64,000 nucleotides of DNA from Peromyscus leucopus (GCF_004664715.2 NC_051073.1:66313164-66377163), one strand, 5' to 3'. Shown: positions 49,555 through 62,109, counted from the first letter of the stretch. Made by a program: numbers and translations. The notes: generated from the letters alone by a model not told the origin.

Positions 49555-50540
49555 GGGCAGATTTTGATTGTTTTGTTTTTACATCCTGACCACAGCTTTC
49601 CCTCTGTCCTCTCCTCCTAGCTCCCCATCCCTTTTTCCCCATCCTCCTCTGTTTCTGTTCAGATACAGACAGGCCTCCCATGGATATCAGCCAGTCATGG
49701 TATATCAAGCTGCAGTGAGACTAGGCACCTCTTCTTTTATTGAGAATTGATGAGGCAATCCGGCAGGAAGAATGGGTCCCAAGAGCAGGCAACAGAGTCA
49801 GAGACAGCCCCTGCTCCTACTGTTAGGAGTCTCACAAGATGACTGAGTTACACAACTGTAACATATTCAGTCCCATGCAGGCTCCCTGGTTGTCGGTTCA
49901 GTCTCTGTGAGCCTTTATGAGCCCAGGTTAGTTGGTTTTGTGGTGTCCTTGCTCCCACCGGCTCCTGTAACTCTTCCTCCTCTTCTTCGGCAGGATCCCC
50001 CAAGCTCCATCTAATGGTTGGCTGCAAGTCTCTGCATCTGTTTCCATCAGTTGCTGGGTGAAGCCTCTCTGATGACAGTTGGATTAGGCATCAATCTCAG
50101 AGTATAGCAGAATAGTGTTAGGAATCATTTTATTGACTTTCCTCCCATACAAGTTGTGTTTGGTTCTATTCTAGGTCTCTAGGGTATCCTGCCTCTGGGT
50201 CTTGGCCATCAGGGGTGAGCTCCATCTCAGGGTATGGGTGTCCAGCTGTGCCAATCATTAGTCAGTCAATCCGACAATTTCTGTGCCATCTTTACCCCAG
50301 CATATCTGGTAGGCAGGACAAATTGCAGGTCAAAGGGTTTGTGGCTGGGCTGGAGTCCCAATCCCTCCACTGGAAGTCTTGCCTGGTTACAGGAGATGGC
50401 CAGTTCAGGCTCCATATCCCCTTTTCTAGGAGTCTTAGCTAAGGTCACCCTCATAGATTCCTGGGTGTTTCCATTGCTCTAGGTTTCTAGCTCATCCCAG
50501 AGATTCACCCAGGTTCCAATTATCTCTACTTCCCCCTTCC
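49555..50540 (-). repeat. L1 (Lx-type) 3' UTR segment, antisense, second copy
   Basis: CAGGCCTCCCATGGATATCA, TGAGTATAGCAGAATAGT-like text and GGAAGTCTTGCCTGGTTACA align with the L1 at 31,346-35,930. Followed by a GA-rich tract (50,573-50,612). No ORF. Confidence 0.85.
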
Positions 50541-50619
50541 CCCGAATCTGTTCCCATCTTCATTCTTTGAAAAAGAAAGAAAGAAAGAAAAGAAAAGAAA
50601 AGAAAAGAAAGAAAAAAAG

Positions 50620-51540
50620 GAAGCTTGAGGGACGTTCTTGGCTACAAAATGTAGATAGACCATTATGCCACTAGGAGGCATAGTTGTCTCAGTAAACCAA
50701 GGTTTATTTGGCTAAAAACCTGCGTCAGTTTAAAGCAAATCTAAATGTAGGAGCTCACATTGACACCAGGCATCTTTGATTGTTTTAATAAGTTGGTAAC
50801 ACAGGGATGCCATGCAGTTACTGTAACGACATACCCTATTCACACTGCGTTTGACTAAATTTCTAAGAATAACTTTAGTATTTCCAAAAAAGTTATAAAG
50901 ATAGTCCAGAGAGTTCCCATGGGCTCCAATCAGTACAACAGAGTTTTCACAAGTAACGAGCCAATCCTGATATGGTAGTAGTAACTAAACCCCTTCATTT
51001 GTTTGGCGTTTTAAAGCAAATGCCCATCCAGCATACCACGCCACGTCACATGGCCTGTGTTTCCTTTGGCTCCTTAAGACTAGCGTTTTCTCAGAACCCC
51101 TGTGTTTCTGCTGATCTTAATGACTTTGATGAGATACTTTATATGCTATCCTGATTCAGTTCACATTTGTCTGATGTTTTTACTCATACTTACACAGCAT
51201 TCTGGGATTTGGAGCAAGGATCACAAAAACACAAAGGGCTATTCTTATGACTTATCCACATGACATAACAATTTTGATATTCTAACCTCGATCGCCTCAC
51301 TGAGAAAAGCTTGTCAGGCTTCTCCTCTGACCTGTGTTTTATCCTCTTTGGAAGGGAATCGCTGTGCATAGCTCACACCAAGAAATACAGTTGTGCTGCC
51401 CTTGAAGGGGCTCCGAACAGCTTATCTGGAATTCTGTACAGATTTATCTATTCTCCTCACCTATTTACTTGCTCTATTATTTAATCACTGTGGACCTATG
51501 GATGTATTTTGTGCTTTGCTTTTTCAAATGTGTCTGGCAA
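50620..51540. other. Unassigned non-coding stretch
   Basis: No gene or repeat was recognised in this 0.9 kb. Confidence 0.5.
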
Positions 51541-51544
51541 AATT

Positions 51545-51675
51545 TAGTGCAGTTTTGGTGATAATAGCTACCCATAGCAGGGAGTTTATACATGGCTGTC
51601 ACTGTGCTAAGCATTCTATATACAATACCTCATTTAACTCAGCAACTATCCTGAGGGAAGAATTACCCTTTAGTC
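51545..51675 (-). repeat. MIR-like ancient SINE relic
   Basis: CACTGTGCTAAGCATTCTAT followed by ACCTCATTTAACTCAGCAAC is the reversed 3' half of MIR. Confidence 0.7.
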
Positions 51676-51903
51676 CAGTGGTTCTCAGTCTTCCTAACGC
51701 TATGACCCTTTAGTACAGTTCCTCATGTTATGGCGTCCCTCAACCATAAAATTATTTTCGTTGCTACTTCATGACTGTAATTTTGCTGCTGTTATGAATT
51801 ATAATGTAAATATCTGTTATGCAGGATGTCTAATGTGCGATTTCTGTAAAAGGTGTCGCTCCACGCCCAAAAGGGGTCGAGAGCCACAGGTTGAGAACTG
51901 CTG
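51676..51903 (-). mobile_element. URR1-like hAT MITE, copy 3
   Basis: CAGTGGTTCTCAGTCTTCCT at the left and GGTTGAGAACTGCTG at the right; orientation opposite to copies 1 and 2. Confidence 0.85.
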
Positions 51904-52214
51904 CTTTAGCCCTACATGAAAAGCTTGAAGCTGGTCGAGGTAAATGGTTTCCTCTGGCCCTGCCATTGCTAATCAGGGCATAAGCACTGCCTGGTGAAAG
52001 TTCAAAGCCTGCACATTGCCCAGCCTTTGTTCGAGATCAGGATGTGCGAGGAGACTGAGTTGAGTTGAGGTTAAGGATAGTAAAGACAGCTGAAGACTAT
52101 GGTTGTTGGAGGCCTAGAACCCAATCCTTTCTTCTTACGCCTCTTCATCAACATCTCATTAATTTACTATTTCTATTCATCAGATACAAACATTTCAAAA
52201 ATCAATAGAAATGT

Positions 52215-52997
52215 TTCCCCCCTCACCCCCTGCCACCTACGACAGGCAAGAGAGCTGACTCTGCCCCTCACCAGCTGCAGCACTTGGGAAAGTGGGCCCC
52301 GCACCTCTCCCAGGCAGCAATAGAGCTGACCTTGTTGCCGCACTTCACCTGGGCAACACAGTAGAGCTGGCCCTGGTGGTGTAGGAGTGAGGGGGTCCCC
52401 AAGGGCATGAGAGCAGGAGAACCAGACATGCCCCTTGCTGCATAGAGTGAACTAGCTGGGGTGGTGCTGGGAGTTCATCCTGGTGGCGAGGACAGGAGAG
52501 AGCTGGTGGACTGACCAGCTCTGCAATCACTCAGGCCCAGAACCAGGGCTATGACTTGGCCCATCCCAACATCCACCCCATCTGTGATCTGCTGGAGCGT
52601 GTGAAGGGGCTGGTACTGCAGATCCAGAGCTGAAGGAACTCCATGACACAAGGCAAAAACAGGATATACAAGAGGAGTTTCTGTGAGGTCCAGTATTGAT
52701 AGTGTAGCAGAAACCAGAGGCCTTGAACCAGACCAATGACTCATTATAATGAACACATGCAAGTAAAGATATATGGACTAAAGGGTTTACTGTGTGACTC
52801 ACTGTGTCACACTACAGCTTCCAGATTTTTCTCTTCTTTTTTTTATTCTTCTATTCTCTTAAATTTTACTTCATTTTATTTTGGGGGGGAGGTTTTAGGG
52901 GTGGATGGTTGATACAAAGGGACAATGAGATGGGTGGGATCAAGATACATGGTGTGAAAGCCACAAAGAATCAAAAAAAGTTTTAGAAAAGCAAAAA
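52215..52997 (+). mobile_element. Retroposed unit of about 780 bp with an 18-bp target duplication
   Basis: The 18-bp sequence AAAAATCAATAGAAATGT flanks it exactly (52,197-52,214 and 52,998-53,015), and the right end is A-rich, the hallmarks of L1-mediated retroposition. The body is G/C-rich on the left (GAGCTGACTCTGCCCCTCAC, CCAGAACCAGGGCTATGACT) and T-rich on the right, then GGAGGTTTTAGGGGTGGATG and GAATCAAAAAAAGTTT. It has no coding frame of note. The text recalls a dispersed rodent repeat, but I cannot name it. Confidence 0.8.
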
Positions 52998-53229
52998 AAA
53001 AATCAATAGAAATGTATTCATATCTTGATAATGAGTTGATATTTGATAAGAAATACATTTTCTGTAATAATAGTCTATAAATAATCTATCTCAGGAGAGA
53101 GAAAATGAGGAAAAAGTATGTTCTGTAGTTTATAAAACATTGGAATAAGTGTGTGTGTGTGTGTCTGGTGTGTGGTGCATGTGTGTGGTGTTATATGTGT
53201 ATGATTGTGTCTGTATGTGTTTGTATGTG

Positions 53230-53562
53230 TGTGTGCATGGTGTGTGTGTGAGAGAGAGAGGAGGCACATGTGTGCCGTGGCCTGTATGTAGACATTGGAG
53301 GACAGTCTTTCAGGAGGTGGTTATCTCTGTCTACCTTGATTTTGAACCAGCATCTTTCTCATTTCTGAGACTGCATTATGTTCTCCAGGCTAGCTGACCA
53401 GCACACTTCCAGCTGATTCTCCTGCTCTGCCTCCCATCTTGCTGGTGTTTGGAGACTACAGATGTGCACATCTGGTCTTTCACATGGGTTCTGGGTATCT
53501 AAATCAGGTCACTGAACTTGTGCAGCAAGCACTTCTAACCAACTGAACCATCTCTCCAGCCC
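53230..53562 (-). repeat. B3-type SINE, antisense, with GT-rich tail
   Basis: Follows a GT-rich run (53,150-53,250). TTTCACATGGGTTCTGGGTA and CCAACTGAACCATCTCTCCA are the reversed body and head. Confidence 0.8.
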
Positions 53563-53570
53563 ATGAAGCA

Positions 53571-53731
53571 TTTTTTTTTTTTTTGTTTTGTTTTTCGAGA
53601 CAGGGTTTCTCTGTGTAGCTTTGCACCTTTCCTGGAACTCACTTGGTAGCCCAGGCTGGCCTCGAACTCACAGGCCTGGCTCTGCCTCCAAGTGCTGGGA
53701 TTAAAGGTGTGCACCACCAATGCCCGACTAG
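53571..53731 (-). repeat. B1 SINE, antisense
   Basis: T-run, then TTTTTCGAGACAGGGTTTCT through GGTGTGCACCACCAATGCCC. Inserted at the end of the B3-type SINE. Confidence 0.96.
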
Positions 53732-53984
53732 TTTTAAGTTTAAGAAAAAATGTGAAGACAGTATATTACACTCATGTCATGTTTGATTGTCACAGTTGAT
53801 TAAGTTGATGTTGGTAATTAGTTTTAACTATAGTCTGTACTTTGTTTAGATTCTTTACTTTAATCTATTATTCTCTGTGTGCTCCAGGATCTCATGAGGA
53901 TACCACATTGCATTAAGTTGTCATATATACTTAGTGTTTTCCTGGGTCTGACATTTCTCAAACTTTCCTTTCTTTTGAGGGCTT

Positions 53985-54190
53985 TGGCAGCTTAGAGGGG
54001 GTCGATCTGGTCTCTTCCAAGGGACCCGAGTTTGATTTCAAGCACCCACATCAGGTAACTCATAAGTGCCTGTAATTCCAGGGGATCTGACAACTTCTTC
54101 TGGCTTCAAGGGGCACCAGCACACACACACAGCATACAGTTCCACAGACAAACACACATGTGTGTTAATTAGTAAACTTTAAAAATGTGC
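53985..54190 (+). repeat. B2-like SINE, sense
   Basis: TTTGGCAGCTTAGAGGGGGT head (degenerate), CCCGAGTTTGATTTCAAGCA and CTGACAACTTCTTCTGGCTT with CA-rich end. Confidence 0.75.
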
Positions 54191-54199
54191 GTAATGATA

Positions 54200-57100
54200 C
54201 TCTCACACTCAGATGGGAAGGATGGCTTAATGGAGGCAGATTCCAGAGGCACCATGCTCTTCTTTTTGCATTGAGGATGCACATTAGACATGATCTGCTA
54301 TTGTGGGTGTTGATTCAATCACTTGGGTAGAGTGGGCTTGGTCAAACTTCCTGACTGCAAATCTTCCCTTTCTCTGCTCTTGGCTACTTTATGTTGCTGT
54401 GGATAAAAAACAAAAACAAAACAAACAAAAACAAAACAAAACTTGATCAAATCATCTTAAAAGGAGGAAATATTCATTTGGCTCATAGTTTTGGAGACCT
54501 TAGTTCATGGTAGGCTGGTCCATTGCTATGTGCTGTGATGAGGCAAAGCCCCATAGTCGAAGGAGGAGAAAGATGCTCATCTTATGGCAGCCAGAAAAGA
54601 AGAGGGGAAAGGAGAGGGTGTGAGCAAAGCAGTCTGTCTAGGAACAAGACATTCAAATTCAAAGGCATTGCTTCAGTGGCCCATGTCTTTCTATGAGGCG
54701 CCTCCACCCCCTGACAGTCCATTTGGCTATGAACAACATCTAATCATGTCTCATTTTCTCCAATTGGATGCTTAGGCTCCAACAAACGTGCTTGTGGGGG
54801 ACATTTCCTATCCAAACTATACTATTTTAGTTTTCTGTACTGTACTGTTCGGAAGGAAATCACCACGAGAACTCTACACTTAAAGATGGGCAGTATGTAA
54901 CCCTCCTTCAGGGGTCAGTATTGCACGTATTATTAGGATCCTTCATGAGAAATTGATCTCTTCTCCCTCATATGTTCACTCATTCTATTCTTTATTCCTA
55001 AGAGTGAGAACAATGAACATTTATTTTCAACTCTGAATTACAATTCAGTATGACTACTTATAAACTCATGGCTCAAAGTGCTCCAATGTTGGCCTCCTAA
55101 AGCTCTTCCAGTCACAGCTATACCCAGCTGGCATGTATCACCAAGGTTTTAGTACTTTACTTTCTGTAAGAAGCTCCAGGCCCATCTTATACATTTACTT
55201 TCTTAGTCCCAGAGGCAACCATTGCCCTCAGTTGCCCTTCTTGGAGCAGGGTGTGAGAATGTTCTAGATGCTATGTTTACATCCACTTACGCACACACTT
55301 GAGCACACCTTTCATTCTTGTGAGAGTCCTATTAGTTCTGAACCCTGTTGGGTAGAAAAGCAACCTTTGTAGTCAGCCTTCCACATCTCCTGGCTAGCAT
55401 AGATTTGGGGTGCCTATGAGACATTATGTGCAAAAACTAGCTAAAGCAGAAGGTGTCATTGTTATCTGTAGTCTGGTGGCAGGTTCTGTGTTGAGTCTCA
55501 TTTCTTAGCTCCCAAAGAAAGAATCAGCTTTGCTCCAGAAATCAACAGTTCTCTAAAGCTCCTTGGCAGTCAAGGCATAGTGGACCAGGCATTTCAAGGG
55601 TTTCTTTGTAAGTGAGGGTGCCACCACAGACCAGGGGCTTACATGGTGCCACCCTACCCAGACTCACAAGATCAGAGGTGGGGAGGCTTTTAGAGGAAGC
55701 TGCCAGGCTGACCTCAGCTAGAACCAGGATCCATAAATCATATTTGGGGCATAGGGGCCAGGTGGAAAGAAAGAATCAAAGGTCAACACTGGGATAAGAA
55801 TTCTAGGAAGACGGTGCTTTGGTAGAAAAATGGGGGCCCCAGACCATGCTACCTAAATTCGCACTTCTCAGAGTGGAATAGCAACTGCCCCACAGTGTTT
55901 TAATATTTCTTTCACAATTAGAATAAACTACGTTACATGTCAGACTCCCCGTCTTTGGGAGTAATATTAATGTGTAACTCATGGCCTCTGTCAAAGAGAT
56001 TGTGATATGTCTCATCAAGACAAACAAAAGACTTAGGCTCTAGTGGACATCCAGTATAATTTAAATAAATTATACTACAATGAAATATATTTCTAGTATA
56101 TTACTTTGTCTGATTATAACATGGAAGCAACTTTATTACAAAAATTGGATGACATATTCAAACAAACAAAGCAGCAAATTCTCCCATTTCGACGATCACT
56201 CTTAGGATGTTTGCTGGTTCTCACTATCTCCCCTTTGGATCCTCATTTTCAGTAAAATTAATGTTGCATATGATCATTTGCATACATCATTTTCCATTTA
56301 ATATGATATCCTTTTACATTATTCGGTAGTCCAGAAAAACTTCGTGCTTGGTGACCATTGTATTCTGTCATATGGATGCATTCAATTTAAACAATGCTTT
56401 GATGCATTTTTATATACATAGATTTTAAATGCACCAAAGATGGTTTCCTTAGGAGCAATCTCTAGAAGCAGAATCAAGTGCTTATAATAACAAAGTGCCT
56501 GCTTCACTGAGCTGTTGGCCTGACAGTGAGTTGTGGTGACTTACAGTGGTACAGGGTGACAGCAGATGTTCCTGGTAGGTACAATAATTGCAGTATATGC
56601 TATATGATAAGTACTATCAAATAATATTTCAGAAAATTTGTTTTTATTTTTAACAAAAGTCTAACATCAAACACTTTAAGAATCAATTGTTTTAAAGTGA
56701 AAATCTTGTGACTCACAACACTCAGCCTTGTGAGTGACTTCTGGGGGCAGGATAGGCACATGTGATCAAATCTCAGGCTAGTGTGTGAGTGCCTGGGTGT
56801 GGGTCATGTCTGGAGAAGAAAGAGAAAGGGAGCAAAGCTCAGATGATGCTCAACGTCTTTTATGGGCTTTCAGACTCCAGCAGAAAAGGTTCTGGGCTGG
56901 ACCACCAGACAAAGTCATATAATATTGAAGGCAGATTATAAGACTCTTAGGTTACATTTATAGTGCGTAAGGAGGCAAGACAGTAGCCACTTGTGTTAAT
57001 TATTCAGGTATGAAGAACGTATAGGCAGAAGACCATCTGTCCCATCATAATCCTTAAAAAGATCAAAGAAAGGAATTCCAGTGAGCTGTAATTAAGGATA

Positions 57101-57230
57101 ATCCCTGAGCTATTCAGTTTCAGTAAGAGAAATCAGAATACAGGATGAGCAAAAACAGTAGGCTGAGAAAATAAAGGCAAGTAGATTACTTCCAGGAAGC
57201 CACTGTCTAAGGTGTGTTCGTAGATGAAGT
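54200..57230. other. Mostly unassigned flank with faint old repeats
   Basis: 54,470-54,830 resembles the LTR-like family of 36,055 (TTTGGCTCATAGTTTTGGAG). 56,300-56,650 has an ancient L1-like 3' phrase (TTTCCTTAGGAGCAATCTCT). No gene is supported anywhere in these 3 kb. Confidence 0.5.
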
Positions 57231-57235
57231 GAGGA

Positions 57236-57430
57236 ATGATTGTCATCCCAGCACTTGGAAAATGAAGCAGGAGGATCACACATTTGTGGTTAACCTGGGC
57301 TCCATAGAGAATGCTCTCAAAAGCTAAAAGGAGCCCAGTCAGCCCAGATGAGAAAAGTTTATTAAAACTATATGTATATTTATGGGCTGGAGTGATGGCT
57401 CAGCCATTAAAGGCTAGGCTCACAAACAAA
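57236..57430 (+). repeat. B1/B4-like fragment and a B2 head fragment
   Basis: ATTGTCATCCCAGCACTTGG (57,236 on) is B1-like; GGGCTGGAGTGATGGCTCAG (57,384 on) is a B2 head. AAACTATATGTATATTTAT occurs on both sides of the B2 head (57,364 and 57,429), its target duplication. Confidence 0.7.
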
Positions 57431-57479
57431 AACTATATGTATATTTATACCTGCAGTTATGTGTTATATATATACATAT

Positions 57480-57835
57480 ACATATATATTTGGTAAATGG
57501 TCAATGGTGTGATTCTTTGTGGCTTTTCAGACATTCTTATAGTTGTTTTTACCTACCTCCCTTCTTCTTTATTCTCTGCTTACCCCCTCCTCCTCCCGAA
57601 GGAGCCCTCCTTTCCCTATTTCCCCTACCAGATCACATGCATACTGCTGTTCCCCACCTCTATTGCTCCTCAATCCCCCATTCTGGGAGTGGGCCTGGTT
57701 TGCTTTCCTGGTTTCTGTAGTTACTACAGGCTATGTAATCACATCTGAAGATTTGGGGGCTAGGAGCCTCCAATGAGAGAGAACATGTGACATTTGTCTT
57801 TCTGGGTCTGAGCTACTCACGATCTTTTCTACCAA
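57480..57835 (-). repeat. L1 fragment, antisense
   Basis: GAACATGTGACATTTGTCTT and CTGGGTCTGAGCTACTCACG are the reversed L1 3' ORF2 text also seen at 35,830. Confidence 0.6.
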
Positions 57836-57839
57836 AGAC

Positions 57840-58891
57840 TACCTAACAAAAAACCCCAATACCAGACATGAGAAGCCCCGCTTTGAGTTGTTGGCCGGGA
57901 CTATCTAAGACATTCTCAAAGCCTGCAGCCTATTACTGCTGTCATTGGCTCCCCCCAGAGGTGGAGGTAAGTCCCCATTGCCGAAGAAACCACGCACTTC
58001 AGAAACAGCACTCAGGGACCCCTGATCTGGAACTGACCTGAATATCCCATGCCTAAGGACTAACTTCCATGGTACCCAAAAGCATCATGCAAATTTCTAA
58101 AGGAAGGAGGCAACCAACAGCAGCCAGCCATGACACCTATGAACCACATCAATGACCAACACGGCATGATGATTTTTCAGATGTAGTAGTGGCATGTGTA
58201 CCTCGGCAGTAACCAAAAGCTCTTTGATTGGACTTAGGACCCTCTCAACAAGAGGGAAATCGTGCCTGATACTGGAAACCTGATTAACTACTCAGTGCTA
58301 CTGAAGTCATGGTTATTGGAGGAGAATCTATAACCACCACTTTACTAAACCAACATAACAACAATCCGTAAACATTTGTCCTTATGCCCACAGATCAGCA
58401 TAGTCTTCTCTCCTCATTAGGGAAATGTCTCTTTGTAATACAATGTAGACCACTACAGAAAACCACAACCAATCAAAGTGCAGAGTTGTGGGACCTAGTC
58501 CCAGTGGACGCATCTACAGAGCATTCTTGCACATAAGGCCCGGGGAATGTTGAGGAAGAGGGGATGGCAAGAGTGTAAGAGCGAGGGGATCAGGGAATTT
58601 ACTGAGAGAGTGTGTCACCTAGTAATATCAAAAGATGCACCTATAAAGCCTCCTCAAAATGGCTACCCAAATGAGAGCTGAACAAGGAGAACACTAAGAG
58701 ACACTCCAGAGCAGGTGGGGACAAGCTCTGGAGGCCTCAACCCTATCCAAAGAACTATAGGTAGCTGAGAGAAGCTGAGAGCAGGAGAGGTGGTGGTCTT
58801 TCCCAGGGAAGAGCACACTGATTGCTTGTCCAGTGCTGAATGGTTATATATATCCCATGTATGTATCTCTCTCTCTCTCTCTCTCTCTCTT

Positions 58892-58948
<57 letters not shown>

Positions 58949-58961
58949 ATCATATTTAGGA

Positions 58962-59003
<42 letters not shown>

Positions 59004-59110
59004 CAATATAACAATGAAAAAAGAGGCCATGAATTTGAAGGATAGAGGGCAGGGGTATATGGGAGGAAAGGGGAGGGGGGTAGAAATGGCATAATTATAG
59101 TTTCAAAAAT
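57840..59110 (+). repeat. RMER1-like repeat with large microsatellites
   Basis: CATGCCTAAGGACTAACTTC, GAGGGAAATCGTGCCTGATA and CTGGAAACCTGATTAACTAC match the family at 42,820-43,510. The end GGGGTATATGGGAGGAAAGG follows a TC/TA/CA tract. Confidence 0.6.
58866..59001. repeat. (TC)n, (TA)n and (CA)n microsatellites in series
   Basis: About 12 TC, then about 25 TA, a short unique spacer, and about 19 CA units in 136 bp. Confidence 0.97.
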
Positions 59111-60035
59111 TAAGAAAAACCCTGAAATGAAATGCATGGTTACAATCCAGGGGGACCTAGAGCCCCTCAACACTCCTTTCAGCTGCTGCATAGAACATGG
59201 CCACTCTGCTCTCTATCTGCTGATTCTACTTCTATTAACTCCCACAATGCTCATGGCAGCCTATAACCTGGACTTCAAGGGGCATGTGCCCCTGCACTGA
59301 GCAGGACTCAAGCTTTAGAATGTTGGAGGTGTGGAGCAAATAACATCAACTCCATCCTTGCTCGTTCAGCTTTGGATCAGGCAGTGAAGTGACCTGTTAT
59401 GGATCTCACAGTGGGAGATACGAACAGGGCATGTTTCCTACTGTCCATCACTAAATACTTGACCCTCTAAATAAGATGTGATTTATGCAACCTCCTGGCT
59501 GCCTGGTGCTGGTAGACAGGAGGAAGAATGTGGCATCTCATGGACAGAGTGGGTCACTTGGCTGGGAATAGGACCAGCCAATCTCTACAGCACCTTTTTT
59601 AAAATGTTCAGTTAATTTTGCTCTCAGGGTTTTTTTTTTTTATTTGCTCAGTGATGGTTGTCTCAAGTCAGGCAGGAATGCTCCTAGAAGATGGCTATGA
59701 TTCTCTCTCCTTCCAACACTCTCTGGTGCCCTTTCCAAGGTATCAGCAACTCAGGGTACTGTGACTTCCCTTCTACATGCAATAGGCTTAAGCCATAGAA
59801 AAGTTAGGGCCACCACAGAAGTCAAAGGACCTGGTGATTACAGTCCATTTTGCCGCCCATATGTATTATCTCATCTCACCTCATAGTAACCCCCACCCCA
59901 AAAAGCTTATTTTGAGAATAAGAAATGTGTCTAGGACCATACAGTAAGATGAGGCAATAACTGAGACCAAACCATCTGACACTGAGACTTATTGTCTTTT
60001 CTGTTTCACAGAAGTATATTAGAAATACAGCAACG
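59110..60035. other. Unassigned non-coding stretch
   Basis: No gene or repeat family recognised. Confidence 0.5.
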
Positions 60036-60037
60036 AG

Positions 60038-60185
60038 CTAGTCCATGGTGGCTCATGCCTTCAATCCCAGCACTCAGGAGCAGAGGTAGACAAATCTGCC
60101 AGCCTGGTTTACAGAGTGAGTTCCAGGATGGCCAGGGCTACACACAGAAATCCTGTCTTGAAAAATACAAAAAGAGGAAAGAAAT
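60038..60185 (+). repeat. B1 SINE, sense
   Basis: TAGTCCATGGTGGCTCATGC through GAAATCCTGTCTTGAAAAAT; more diverged than most B1s here. Confidence 0.9.
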
Positions 60186-60552
60186 ACAGCAGCTATGACG
60201 CATGCCACAGGTGCATCTGTATATTCCTGACCATCATGAACACAGCTGAAGTCCTTACTCTCCGCCACTGGGTAGCAGCTCCCATCTGCGACTCTTAGAT
60301 CTTCTCTTGGGAGCAAATTGTCAGTGTCTTATGCGGTGAGAAATCAGATACCTGGAGATGAGCAGCCTGTCCTGTGCACACCCCATTCCTCCAGATAAAT
60401 GCTTTCATAAGCTACAACTGTGTTACACAAGACCAAGGTGAGCTTCGCTATCAGCTGGTTCATCTCCCTTTGGTATTTTTGACTAAGCAATTTAAGATCT
60501 GGATGATTCTCTAGACTGTCAAAATTAGTTTTTCCACACAGTTGTGGGCACA

Positions 60553-60553
<1 letters not shown>

Positions 60554-60598
<45 letters not shown>
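60554..60598. repeat. (CA)n microsatellite
   Basis: About 22 CA units, preceded by GGGCACAGA. Confidence 0.97.
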
Positions 60599-60602
<4 letters not shown>

Positions 60603-60938
60603 CTGGGAGACTGGGGGATAGTTTAGTTGATAAACTGCTTGTACAAACAGGGGACCTGAGTTCAGATTCCCAGACAGCAGAATGAGCTGTGTATGGTGGC
60701 ATATGCCTATAATCCCAATATTCAGGAGTGGGGAGCAGGATGGTCAGGAGGCTTTCAGGAAAGGTTTTATTTTTTTCAATGAATATCCCAGGAAGAGGTA
60801 GTCTGGCAAGGCTTGCCTTAGATCTATCTCAGAACTACCAAATAATAACAAAAGTTACTAGAATGGAGTAGAGAAGAGCATACGTATGCATATGTCTATC
60901 AAAATGGCTTGTCTGAAGATTTTTGAACAAATAATGGG

Positions 60939-61322
60939 TGTAAGTGAACATTTCTCTCCCACCTGCCAGTTCCCAAAGACTGCAGCTTCCCAAATTACTA
61001 CACAGAGGCTGAATATGGACTATAAATGCTCGGCCAACAGCTCAGGCTTATTACCAAGCTAACTTAACTCATACTTAAGTTAACCCATATTCCTTATTTA
61101 TGCTCTGCCACATGGCAGTACCTTTATTAGCATTGCACGTTCATCTCCTGCTCCCTCTGCGTCTTGCTGGCAACCCCTGACTCCACCCTTCTCCTTCCCA
61201 TCATCCTTAGTTTGGTTATGCTGCCTGTACTTCCTGCCTGGCTACTACTGGCCAATCAGTGTTTTATTAAACCAATCTGAGTGACAAATCTTTACAGTGT
61301 GCAAGAGGATTATCCCACAGCA
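60939..61322 (-). mobile_element. Solo LTR, ERVK-like, related to the one at 44,490
   Basis: 384 bp, TG...CA. Minus strand starts TGCTGTGGGATAATCCTCTT and carries GGTTTAATAAAACACTGATT and GGCCAGTAG. Flanks AATGGG and AAGGGG agree at 5 of 6 bases, an eroded target duplication. It shares size and layout with the 44,490 LTR. Confidence 0.75.
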
Positions 61323-61582
61323 AAGGGGGAAATATTTGTAGAGAAAAATGAATTAAAAAACTGAACAAAAACTGAATATGAATAAAAAAACTGTGTATAG
61401 TCATGAATGTCTGAAATACCAGAGTTGGGGAGGGAGAGTCACATGGATCCCTAGAGCTTACTAGCCATTCTCCCATCCCCCATCCACCCCCATCCTCTCA
61501 TCCATCCTTCCCCTCATCCATCCATCAAGCCAGCCAGCCAATTTAGGTTCAGTGAGAGACTCTGTCTCAAAAAAGTAAGCTG

Positions 61583-61750
61583 GAGGGCGGTGGTGGCACA
61601 CGCCTTTAATCCCAGCACTTGGGAGGCATAGGCAGGTGGATCTCTGTGAGTTCGAGGCCAGCCTGGTCTACAGAGTGAGATCCAGGAAAGGCGCAAAGCT
61701 ACTCAGAGAAACCCTCTCTCGAAAAAACAAACAAACAAAAAGACAAAAAA
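61583..61750 (+). repeat. B1 SINE, sense
   Basis: GGAGGGCGGTGGTGGCACAC through CTCTCGAAAAAACAAACAAA. Confidence 0.95.
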
Positions 61751-61796
61751 CAAAACAACCCCCCCCAAAAAAAAACCAAAACCCTAACCTTAAAGG

Positions 61797-61990
61797 GCTA
61801 AAGAGATGGCTCAGTTGTTAAGAGCACTGGCTGCTCTTCCAAAGGACCTGAGTTTAATTTCCAGCACCCACATGGTGGCTCACAACTGCCTGTAACTCCA
61901 GTTTCAGGGAATCTGACACCCTCACACAGACACACATGCAGGCAAAACCCCAATGTACACTAAATAAATAAATAAATCTTTAAAAAAAAA
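61797..61990 (+). repeat. B2 SINE, sense
   Basis: GGCTAAAGAGATGGCTCAGT, GCACTGGCTGCTCTTCCAAA, CCCACATGGTGGCTCACAAC and an AATAAATAAATAAATC tail. Confidence 0.96.
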
Positions 61991-62059
61991 AGTAAGGTGG
62001 AGAGTGTTTGAGGGATCCACACTACAGGAGGTAAAAACTCTCAGAGAGTGTCCTCTGAC

Positions 62060-62061
<2 letters not shown>

Positions 62062-62109
<48 letters not shown>

